A program made the position numbers and the translations under genes. A stretch of 64,000 bases of DNA from Lachnospiraceae bacterium (GTDB lineage Bacteria; Bacillota; Clostridia; Lachnospirales; Lachnospiraceae), in assembly GCA_029225065.1 (NCBI GenBank), contig JAQXVT010000047.1:44774-108773 (forward strand). Direction: 5' to 3'. The notes under the pieces were generated by a model. That model saw only the letters and a list, made by a program, of their open reading frames with translations, searched no databases and was not told where the DNA came from. Every line of letters begins with the position of its first letter. Position 1 is the first letter of the stretch. This document shows positions 53,272 to 61,317 of the stretch, one piece after another.

Positions 53272-53618
53272 GTCTTCGTCACCGGTGCCTTTGCAAATCC
53301 CATCCGGTCACAGAGCACAGCCATCACATCCCGGATCGCCACCTCTACGGCTGCGACATCTCCGGTAATTACGAGAGAACCGTTAAACCGGTCTACAAAC
53401 CCGACCTTGATATCTGCTGCCTTGCTGGCGATATCCGCCGCAATCATGGCACCCTCGCTCGGCGTGATCGTCATGATACCGATCGCTCCTTCCGCGTCAA
53501 TCAATCCGAGTTTTCCGTACAGATCTCTGTCCGGGCTGGCAATCACATGTGCCAGCGTTACCTGTTTACCTGGAACGAACTCCTGTATGATTCGTTCTTT
53601 TCCTTCCATCCCTGACAT
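53268..53618 (-). CDS. eutS: EutS circularly permuted shell protein
   Basis: This 116-residue protein is a classic EutS: RIIQEFVPGKQVTLAHVIAS, GAIGIMTITPSEGAMIAADI, GFVDRFNGSLVITGDVAAVE. EutS hexamers are bent and help form shell edges. GGAGGACCTAA precedes the ATG. It lies 13 bp after eutG and overlaps eutP. Two further EutS-like genes are in the satellite operon at 19077 and 19506. Confidence 0.96.
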   Translation of the reverse strand: MSGMEGKERIIQEFVPGKQVTLAHVIASPDRDLYGKLGLIDAEGAIGIMTITPSEGAMIAADIASKAADIKVGFVDRFNGSLVITGDVAAVEVAIRDVMAVLCDRMGFAKAPVTKT

Positions 53619-53631
53619 TTAGGTCCTCCAT

Positions 53632-54768
53632 TTACGGAAGCTTACCTATAAAAGCCTTGCGGTAAATTTCCTTGATGTCCTCTACCGTAACCGGCTGAGG
53701 ATTCGTCGCGGTACAGCGATCCGCAAGCGCTGCTGCCGCCATTTCGTCGAGTTCTGCCTCAAACTGCTCCTTTGTCACACCTGCTGCCTCGATCGTGCAC
53801 GGCATGTTCATCTTCTTGATGAAGGTACGTGCGGTCCGGATCATGTTCAGTGCGCTCTGACGAACGCTGCTCGTATCCAGACGAAGCAGTCTTGAAATCT
53901 GTGCATAGCGCTTTGCCGTCGGCGTCAGATGCTCTGCGCAGCCTGCGTTGAAGCTCATGACATACGGAAGAAGAATACCGTTTGCTCTTCCGTGCGGGAT
54001 GTGGAATTTTCCTCCCATCGCGTGCGCCATGCCGTGATTCAGTCCAAGTCCCGCGTTGGAAAATGCAACGCCTGCCAGACAGGATGCATTGTGCATGCCC
54101 TGACGTGCCTTTGCATCGTTCGGGTTCTTATAAGCCGCCATCAGATAGTGGTTGACCAGCTTGATTGATTTCTCCGCACATGCATCGGAAAAATCATTTC
54201 TTCCCGTGGAAACGAATGCTTCTACCGCGTGTGTGAATACATCAATTCCTGTATCTGCAGTCACAGAAGGCGGTGCACTCATTACGAGCTGTGCGTCAAG
54301 CACGGCCACATCCGGAAGCAGACTGTCGTCAATAAGCGGATACTTGATGCCCTTCACTTTGTCTGTGATTACCGCGAAACGGCTGACCTCTGAACCGGTA
54401 CCGCTCGTCGTCGGGATTGCGATGAACTCGATGTCCTTATTCGTATTGCCCGTCTTCTTCGCGATAAATACGATGGCTTTTGCAGCGTCGATTGCAGCTC
54501 CGCCGCCAAGGCAGATCACCGTATCCGGATTGAACTCCGTAATCTTCGCTGTACCGGCAGTGACCATTCCGATATCCGGCTCACCGGCAATGTCGGAAAA
54601 TACCTGCCATTCCACACCTGCCCTGTTCAGCTTGTCCGTCACGTAAGACACTTTTCCGCTCTGCGCCATAAAGCTGTCTGTAACGACAAACGCTTTTTTC
54701 ATGCCGGCAGTGAGGGAATCCAGACCATCACCCATGATAATTCTGGTCTTTAATCCAAACTGTTCCAT
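53632..54768 (-). CDS. eutG: Iron-containing alcohol dehydrogenase EutG
   Basis: This 378-residue group III alcohol dehydrogenase has the nucleotide motif CLGGGAAIDAAKAI, the IPTTSGTGSEVSRFAVIT stretch and the iron-binding region GLNHGMAHAMGGKFHIPHGR. It reduces acetaldehyde to ethanol with NADH and recycles cofactor for EutE in the shell. GGAAAGGAGCACTT precedes the ATG. It follows the DUF2284 gene after 138 bp. Confidence 0.95.
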   Translation of the reverse strand: MEQFGLKTRIIMGDGLDSLTAGMKKAFVVTDSFMAQSGKVSYVTDKLNRAGVEWQVFSDIAGEPDIGMVTAGTAKITEFNPDTVICLGGGAAIDAAKAIVFIAKKTGNTNKDIEFIAIPTTSGTGSEVSRFAVITDKVKGIKYPLIDDSLLPDVAVLDAQLVMSAPPSVTADTGIDVFTHAVEAFVSTGRNDFSDACAEKSIKLVNHYLMAAYKNPNDAKARQGMHNASCLAGVAFSNAGLGLNHGMAHAMGGKFHIPHGRANGILLPYVMSFNAGCAEHLTPTAKRYAQISRLLRLDTSSVRQSALNMIRTARTFIKKMNMPCTIEAAGVTKEQFEAELDEMAAAALADRCTATNPQPVTVEDIKEIYRKAFIGKLP

Positions 54769-54906
54769 AAGTGCTCCTTTCCTGAATTTTTAATATATGC
54801 AGCCAGCCAAAATCTTATTCCGTCTCAGCCGGCCTTTTTCTGACGCCTGGTTCACAGATATGGAATCCATACCTTCCGCACCCAGGCATCAGGCGCATAT
54901 CTTTAT

Positions 54907-55458
54907 TTAATTGTGCAACAAGGAAGCAATCGCCACGTTGTACTCCGGAAGGCCTTTTTTCGGCCACATAAGCGGCATCTCCAGCAGCTCCTGCGAAACC
55001 CTTCCAAGATCAAACCCAAGTCCCGAGTAAGAGTAACGCATCTTTTCCGGCTGACGGCACGGCTTTCCCTGCGCCCTCGCACACGGCTGACACAGCGTAC
55101 AGCCTCCCGCCATAATCGTCCTCGATCCCGGAAATTCCTCCTCCAGCGCCAGCAATGCATACAGCATTTTTCGTTTGGCGACCTCATATGTCTCCTGCCT
55201 CAGCTTCTCCGTACGCTCCGGAAAGGCCTCCGCTTCTTTTCGCACCTGCTCGTCATACCTGACCTTAAGCCCGATCACTTCCACATACCGGTAATTGCCG
55301 GCAAGCTTTTCCGCCGTCGTCATTCCAGGCGGACAGGCCCAGTTTTTTCCATACTGCGGGCACTCCCTGCACAGAGGAACAAACTTTTCCGGCTGGCAGT
55401 ATCTTAAAAGCCAGTCAGAGACGGTCAGTGTCTTTACCTGTACCTCAACCTGATACAT
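54907..55458 (-). CDS. DUF2284 cysteine-rich putative metal-binding protein
   Basis: This 183-residue protein has the DUF2284 cysteine pattern: CRECPQYGKNWACPPG near residue 34 and GGCTLCQPCARAQGKPCR near 117, then SYSGLGFDLGRV. The cysteines probably bind a metal or Fe-S cluster; the function is unknown. It is the first gene after the cobalamin riboswitch and its terminator, upstream of eutG, so it is under the same control. AGGTGAGACG precedes the ATG. Confidence 0.88.
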   Translation of the reverse strand: MYQVEVQVKTLTVSDWLLRYCQPEKFVPLCRECPQYGKNWACPPGMTTAEKLAGNYRYVEVIGLKVRYDEQVRKEAEAFPERTEKLRQETYEVAKRKMLYALLALEEEFPGSRTIMAGGCTLCQPCARAQGKPCRQPEKMRYSYSGLGFDLGRVSQELLEMPLMWPKKGLPEYNVAIASLLHN

Positions 55459-55589
55459 CGTCTCACCTGCCTGTTAATTTTTAAATCAAGACGGAGCTTC
55501 ACAATCCGCTTCGCGGCCAGTCTCCGCATCCAATACTGTAATCAAATCCCTGAGCACGCCCATGCTCATCCGATCCGGGCAAAAAATAA

Positions 55590-55632
55590 ACCAAATAAAA
55601 AGCACCTGACTTGTTCCATCAGGTGCTTTTCT
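55590..55632 (-). terminator. Intrinsic terminator downstream of the cobalamin riboswitch
   Basis: On the minus strand AAAAGCACCTGA and TCAGGTGCTTTT form a 12-bp perfect stem with loop TGGAACAAG, followed by TATTT. It stands about 185 bp after the riboswitch and 130 bp before the DUF2284 start, so it is the likely switch point for the operon. Confidence 0.85.
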
Positions 55633-55818
55633 TTTCGAACGCACACAGATTGAACTGGCAGGTCCTGCATGTGCGTTTCATAAAAAGAGGTAATATAAGT
55701 AATATAGAGATACCATCTTGTTCACACACATAGAAAGAGAAAACCATTTAAATTTCTCCAGCAGGCCGCCCCATAGCCGCCTTTGCACACTCCCGGTTCC
55801 GGGGAGCACTACGTGCGT

Positions 55819-55988
55819 TATATACAGGCAGGTCTTCTGACTCTGGTATCAAACACGGCTGTTCCTCTTCTCAGGGCGTACCCTAATGAGATATAAACAG
55901 CCGCTACTCCAACACAGCAACGGCCTTGTACGGGATTCTCACCCGTTTCCCTTTTCACCTGAGCACTGCCTCAGGCACCTGTATACCA
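55819..55988 (-). promoter_or_regulatory. Cobalamin riboswitch
   Basis: On the minus strand the order of conserved elements fits the cobalamin family: P1 arm TATACAGGTGCC, then GTGAAAAGGGAA, GGTGAGAATCCCG, AAGGCCG, then GTCAGAAGACCTGCC and the closing P1 arm CCTGTATATA. It starts just after a sigma-A-type promoter. AdoCbl is the cofactor of EutBC, the main enzyme of the downstream operon. Confidence 0.93.
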
Positions 55989-56007
55989 ATTCGGTTTTTC
56001 TAGTGGT

Positions 56008-56036
56008 AGAATACCATCTATGAGCACGGAAGTCAA
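56008..56036 (-). promoter_or_regulatory. Sigma-A-type promoter of the eut operon leader
   Basis: On the minus strand TTGACT (56036-56031) and TATTCT (56013-56008) are spaced by 17 bases. Transcription would start near 56001, just before the riboswitch. The promoter looks strong on its own, which puts the control on the riboswitch and terminator. Confidence 0.75.
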
Positions 56037-56187
56037 GTGAATATCTACAATAATCCGTCCCAATTTTTGTAATTTTGCAACATATTAACAAGGTGCTCAC
56101 TCTGCTTTCCGTGCTCAATATCTGGTTTCTTATTTTTTCGTCGGTTTCCTCTGCTTTTTCTGTGGCTTTTGTGCTATTTCAGCTGGC

Positions 56188-59100
56188 TCAGGACTGTTTT
56201 TTTCCGCCTGCTGTTCTGCGGCGGAACGCATCTTTGGAGAGCAGTGCTCCCGATGCCATGAGCAGGAAAAGCCACAGCCAGATATTCGTGTTATCGCCTG
56301 TTTTTGGCGTGCTTCCGCCGTTTGTCGTGCCGCTCTTCGGTGCTTCCGTCGTCTTTTGTGTCTGCTTCCGGGTCTCGGTCTGCTGCTCAGTTTCTGTTTA
56401 CGTCTCGACTAGCGCTGTCGTTTCCTGCTCAGACTCCGTTTCCGTCTCAATCGGCACTGCGGTTTCGGTCTCGGTCTGCTGCTCAGATTCCGTCTCTGTT
56501 TCGACCGGGGCCACGGTTTCATTCTCACTTTCCTGCTCAGACTCCGTCTCGGTCTCAACCGGGTCCGCAGTTTCGCTCTCCGTTTCCTGATCGGTCTCCG
56601 TTTCGATTGGAGCCGTCGTTTCGCTCTCCGTTTCCTGATCGGTCTCCGTTTCGACCGGAGCTGCCGTTTCAGTTTCAGTTTCCTGTTCAGAGTCCGTTTC
56701 TGTCTCGACTGGAGCTGCTGTCTCGCTCTCCGTTTCGGTTTCCGTTGCTGGTTCGCTCTCGCTTTCTGTCTCAGTCTCTGTTTCTGTATCTGTCTCAGTT
56801 TCTGTCTCTGTTTCTTCTTCCAGTGTCGTCGCCGTCAGGACTGCCGTATCGCTTCGTCCCACCGGGCTTTCTGCATAAACCTTTATCGTGTAGGCCGTCT
56901 CGCTGTCAAGTCCGTCAAATACAGCCTGGAGCGCTCCTCCGTTCACCGCAGTGCCATCCAGTGTCCATGACGCGATCTGTGTTCCATTCTGATACAGCGC
57001 CACGGTGTAGGAAGTCGGTGCCGGGCAGTTATTCTGCTCTGCCTGCTGTGCTACGGTCACCTCAAGTGTATCGCTTCCGGCCTTTACCGCAGCGTCCGGT
57101 TTTGCCGGTACGCGCAGCTGTGCTTTCTTTGAACCGTACCGGTTCTCTCCGGTCACGGTAACAGTCTTTGTGATCAGATCCGCGGCTGATACGTGCTCAA
57201 GCACCGCCCCGGTCTCGCCGCTGCTCCATTTCCAGTTCAGCAAAGCTCCCTCCGGTGCTCCTTCCAGGCTGGCTTCCATATTCCAGGTGCCGTCTGCCTG
57301 CTGTGTCAGACGGATTACCACCTCGCCGGTAAGCTCCGTCATACCGGTCAGCGCAAGGTACGGCGCACGCAGCTTCTGATCTGCACTCACCAGATCCTCA
57401 AGCGACGGTTCCTCCGAACTAAGGAGTGCCTTTGCCTCCTCCAGTGCCTTTTTAAATTCTTCCCAGCGCTCTGCCTGTCCATACTGCTCTCCCGTCAGTT
57501 TTTCTGCATCTTTTACCAGCTGATTCAGATTGATCAGTGCCTGGAATGTCTCATGCTCCTCTTTGATATCATCAATCAGGCGATGGAACTCATAGTCCAC
57601 GTTGTAAGCGGTGGTCACTGCCTTGTGGTCAATCCGGATGCCCTTACTGCTCATTGCCGCCAGGAAGCGATCCAGCTGTGCCTCTGAGAAGTTTGCCATT
57701 ACCATAAATTCCGTATCGCTTCCGCTGCCCGTGTACGCCTCCGGGTTTGCGGTATAGCCATCCATGCCCGCGAGATATCCGAGTGTCTCGTTCAACTGGC
57801 TGTTTGCCACATCGACCGCCTCAATACCCAGTTCGCTTAAAATCTCTCGCAGGCGAACGCCCATCGAGGTGTCCGTGCTCAGGTTGTAAAGCAGAACACG
57901 CGGCGCAGTGATTGTCTCATTTTCCCCGATGATCGGAACGGAAGCAGAGAGATAATCTACCTCCTCGCCTTCCCATTCCACATGTGGAAGACGCAGCTTG
58001 ATGATCAGACGGTCGCCCGGATTCAAGGTCACACCGTCTTTGACCGGAATCGTAAGGGTTCCTTTCGTCGTATCCCCGCTTCTGGAATTGGCCTGTCCAA
58101 CGCGCGTCACTCTTGTCGTCTGCTCCCACATTTCATTATCTTCGAATTCCTGATCCGTATAATTGCCGGAAAATTCGTAAATCGTCACATCACAGTAAAA
58201 CTCATCCCCAAGGGAAAGGTATTCATCGGAGTAATCCACAGTGACATCGATGCTCGCCGCATCGCTCTTTACCGCAGACACCTCAAACGCTGCATACGGT
58301 GTACCCCAGTCCGGAGACGGCTGCACCTCGACGATGTTGGAACGCGCCTCCTGTCCATCCGCCGTCATCACCAGCTGCAGCTTTGCACCGGCTGTCAGCT
58401 TTCCCTTGCAGTAAAATCCGATGCTCTTTCTTCCGGAATAATAAACGGAACCGGAGGAGATAACCTGGTCGGTATCCACGTCAAGCTCGTCGCCTCTAAA
58501 CTGATACAGCTTGAACGAAGCCTGTGAAATCGAGAAATCGAAATCCGCCGCTGCCTGAACACGTGTCATGCCCGCAGTTACTTTTGTGGACGTGATCGTC
58601 ACGGTCGGCTTTACTTTTTCCGGTTCCGGATCAATGACCTTCGCATTTGATACCACAGAGGTTCCATCCGAAAGTGTCAGCACTGCAATCAGGTACTCTC
58701 CTGCTTTCAGTTTTCCGCTTCCAAACGTTGCCCTCTGGCTGTTTTCACTCGGTGTGATTGCCCCCGAATAAATTTCCGTCGCCTGTCTCTCGTCAAATGT
58801 CTCTCCTGCATAAGTGTAGAGTTTCAGTGTACCGGTCAGCGACGGAGTAAAATCGGCTCTCACCCATACGTCCGTTCGATCGGCGCGAATCGTATCGGTC
58901 ACAATCTCTGCCTTTGCTTCCCGCTCATCGCTCCGGCCGCTCTGAATCAGCACGGAATCGCTGTATTTATAGTAGGTTCTGTCACTGTCACCATCATATT
59001 TATAAAGGTAAGCCTGAACGGTATTGCCTGCTTTCAGGTTCTTTGCATCTACCGAAAACGTATAGGTTCCGGCTCCGGCAAAGCTTTTTGTGCCAAGTCT

Positions 59101-59245
59101 CGTCCGGCCGTCTCCATCTCCGTCGGAAGCAGCTGTTCCCGTGCTCAGGATCAGAAGACCGCCCTTGTATTGCAAACGACGAAAAGATCAAATTGGCGGC
59201 AACCGCCATGCTCAGCAGTTTTGCTGTGTACCTTCTCCTCTTCAT
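56188..59245 (-). pseudogene. Degraded sortase-anchored surface protein with DUF3783 domain
   Basis: An ATG at 59245 (GGGGAAGG upstream) starts a signal peptide MKRRRYTAKLLSMAVAANLI. After FSSFAIQ the frame is lost at GGGCGG near 59168; one G fewer would join it to the long frame (59175-56401) that continues GGLLILSTGTAASDG. That frame encodes Ig-like or beta domains, a DUF3783-like part (about residues 430-560 of the long frame) and a Thr/Glu repeat stalk. TAA at 56400-56398 stops it, yet the same frame goes on for 69 codons with TPKTGDNTNIWLW, a hydrophobic helix and FRRR: a complete sorting signal, ending TGA at 56188. Two lesions suggest a pseudogene or assembly errors. Confidence 0.85.
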
Positions 59246-59289
59246 AATGTCCTTCCCCTGTCTCCTTTTCGTTAGTTTAAAACATCTTT

Positions 59290-59307
59290 TGTTAGCATGC
59301 GCTAACA
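59290..59307. promoter_or_regulatory. Inverted repeat, probable operator of the surface-protein gene
   Basis: TGTTAGC and GCTAACA are perfect inverted 7-mers separated by 4 bases, about 45 bp before the 59245 start. They overlap TATAAT-like sequence on the minus strand, and TTGACA lies further upstream near 59343. A repressor of metal-responsive or TetR type could bind; identity unknown. Confidence 0.45.
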
Positions 59308-59528
59308 TTATAAAAGCGACTTTATCATACACAGCTTCTATTGTCAACCAATCCAGACAGACGATTTACCGTCGAATTTATCACATGTTACTGTTCCTAT
59401 CCAGGCAAACTGTAACATTCCCCCTGTCGCAAAGCCGTTTCGTGTATATTTGGAAAATCTTAACTATTATTTTCCCGTTCAGGCGGTTTCTTTCCTTGCT
59501 TTTACGTCACTCTTTTCCTATAATATAG

Positions 59529-59671
59529 GTAACCGTTCAGAGCCAGGCAAAATTTCATAAAGTGAACGTAAAACGCTTTCGTTTTTTAAGTGCACTTTTA
59601 AAATTTTGCCTGGCGGATACGCCGTACCGACAAAATGCGCAGCATTTTGGAGGTTGGCTCTGAACAGTTAC
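59529..59671. repeat. MITE-like element (143 bp)
   Basis: GTAACCGTTCAGAGCC at the left and its inverted match GGCTCTGAACAGTTAC at the right (16 bp, one mismatch) bound a 143-bp element without ORF. An inner inverted repeat (CCAGGCAAAATTT / AAAATTTTGCCTGG) makes it a long hairpin. Shorter relatives lie at 38083-38161 and 17298-17342. It occupies much of the 540-bp gap between the surface-protein pseudogene and the serine hydrolase. Confidence 0.75.
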
Positions 59672-59740
59672 ATATATAATATATAATAATAAGTGAGATG
59701 CCGATTTTACGCTTTAACCAGATCACGGTTCTGTTCGGTA

Positions 59741-59767
59741 TAAGTGAATTGCGAATCACGCTTTGAC
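59741..59767 (+). repeat. Short dispersed intergenic repeat, family A (diverged copy)
   Basis: taagtgaattgcgaatcacg followed by ctttgac resembles the family A core at 18771 and 25661. It directly precedes the ribosome binding site of the serine hydrolase gene. Confidence 0.45.
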
Positions 59768-59785
59768 GTAAGGAGGGATTGGAGA

Positions 59786-61246
59786 ATGTCACCTTTTTTC
59801 AAAAACAAAAGAAAGCGCTGCCGCACAGGCGCACTTCTATTGCTCGCCGGTTCGGTTCTGACCGGCACAGTTACAGTCAATGAACTTTCAAAAATTCCAG
59901 CGGGCAGCCTGATCGCATCCGCACAGGAACTTGATATCGAATCCATTGAGGCGATGCAGAGGGATAACCAAAGCGGAGCTGCGGCAGGCGGGGACTCGGC
60001 TGAAAAGAATCAGAATGCGGAGACCGTCGATGGGCAGAATGTTTCCGCTAACAGCGACACGCTGGCAGGATATGGGAAGGACGCAGAGGACGCTCTCACG
60101 GGCGATGGACAAAACGCGGAGGACGCTCTCGCCGGTGATGGACAGAACGCAGCGGACGCCGCGCAGTCTGAATCTTCCTTCACGGATGAAAAGCTCGCTT
60201 CTGTGCTCGCGCAGATTCAGGCCTCGCTTCCATCCTCAAACGGAGACTGGAGTGTATACGTATGCGATCTCAAAACCGGGGCAGAGGGAAGCATCAACGA
60301 CCACCGGATGCAGGCTGCCAGCCTGATCAAGCTGTATATTATGGGCGCTGTCTATGAAAATTATGACGCACTCATCGCGCAGTACGGGCAGGACACCATC
60401 GATGCCAACCTCTATTCCATGATCACGGTGAGCGATAACGATGCCGCAAACGCACTGACCACGTATCTTGGCTCCGGCGATTCCTCTGCCGGAATGCAGG
60501 TCGTCAACAATTACTGCCTCGCGCACGGTTACACGACCAGCAGTATGGGCCGGCTGCTCCTGCACAGCAATGAATTTGGGGACAATTACACGTCAGTCGA
60601 AAACTGCGGAAAGCTGCTGAAAATGGTATACTGGAACGGATATAAAAAAGAACGCCACGGAAATGCAGAAACTGCTGAGGAGGCCACGGAAGTTGACCTG
60701 CAAAGTGAACAAACGACTGAAAATAGTGACTCCGCACAAAATACAGCTGATGATACCGTCGCTGGCAATGCGGAAGCTGCTGAATCCGCAGCAGATGAGG
60801 ATTCCGCTGATGGAGTTTCAGAAAGCACTGTTGAAAACACAACCGAAATTTCATCAGAAACGGATCAGACACATGAAATCAGCGAAAATAACACAGAAAC
60901 TAATACAGAAATCGCAGCTGACGAGACCATAAAAGACAGCTCAGATGCTGTTCAAAATACAGCCACCGCAGACGATGCCGCCGCCCTCACCCCGCATGCC
61001 TCCGACATGTTCTCTCTGCTCTGTGCACAGACGAGGCGCCACAAGATTCCGGCTCAGCTTCCTGACGGTGTACGCACCGCGAGCAAAACTGGTGAGCTGG
61101 ACGATGTGGAAAATGACGCAGCAATTCTTTACGATACAGACAATGATCTCATCATCGTCTTTATGTCGGAACACCTTGGAGACTGTGGTGCTGCTCAGAG
61201 CACGATCGCATCGCTGAGTCGGCAGATCTATGATCTTTACCACTGA
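59786..61246 (+). CDS. Secreted class A beta-lactamase-like serine hydrolase with acidic insertion
   Basis: The ATG at 59786 follows GGAGGGATTGGAGA; the product is 486 residues. A basic start and hydrophobic segment (about 16-35) act as signal peptide or anchor. A low-complexity region follows, with an 11-residue repeat of the type DALAGDGQNAE. The serine hydrolase motifs are all present: Ser179-x-x-Lys182 (AASLIKLYI), Ser216-Asp-Asn218 (VSDNDAAN) and Lys434-Thr-Gly (ASKTGEL). About 108 residues of Glu/Thr/Ala-rich sequence (291-398) are inserted between SDN and KTG. It may be a peptidoglycan-related hydrolase rather than an antibiotic-resistance enzyme. Confidence 0.87.
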   Translation: MSPFFKNKRKRCRTGALLLLAGSVLTGTVTVNELSKIPAGSLIASAQELDIESIEAMQRDNQSGAAAGGDSAEKNQNAETVDGQNVSANSDTLAGYGKDAEDALTGDGQNAEDALAGDGQNAADAAQSESSFTDEKLASVLAQIQASLPSSNGDWSVYVCDLKTGAEGSINDHRMQAASLIKLYIMGAVYENYDALIAQYGQDTIDANLYSMITVSDNDAANALTTYLGSGDSSAGMQVVNNYCLAHGYTTSSMGRLLLHSNEFGDNYTSVENCGKLLKMVYWNGYKKERHGNAETAEEATEVDLQSEQTTENSDSAQNTADDTVAGNAEAAESAADEDSADGVSESTVENTTEISSETDQTHEISENNTETNTEIAADETIKDSSDAVQNTATADDAAALTPHASDMFSLLCAQTRRHKIPAQLPDGVRTASKTGELDDVENDAAILYDTDNDLIIVFMSEHLGDCGAAQSTIASLSRQIYDLYH

Positions 61247-61317
61247 ACCAAACAGATGTAACTGTCAACTAACAAAAAAGTTTCCGGCAAATGTCCGGAA
61301 CGAAAGGGGGATTTTAC

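Noticed and set aside
35000..55500. Many long plus-strand frames across the eut operon
   Set aside because: They are mirror frames of confirmed minus-strand eut genes and have no supported starts.
55637..55818. ANTAR dual-hairpin (EutV) target between riboswitch and terminator
   Set aside because: Small hairpins exist, but the paired hexaloops with A and G at the required positions were not convincing by eye.
37000..56000. eutV/eutW two-component regulator genes
   Set aside because: All frames in the locus were accounted for and none shows a response regulator with ANTAR domain or a histidine kinase.
56401..56830. Non-coding low-complexity repeat
   Set aside because: The repetitive sequence is the Thr/Glu-rich stalk of the surface protein read on the minus strand, continuous with its sorting signal.
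59786..61246. Antibiotic-resistance beta-lactamase
   Set aside because: Motifs fit the fold, but the large insertion, low-complexity region and cell-wall neighbour do not support calling resistance.
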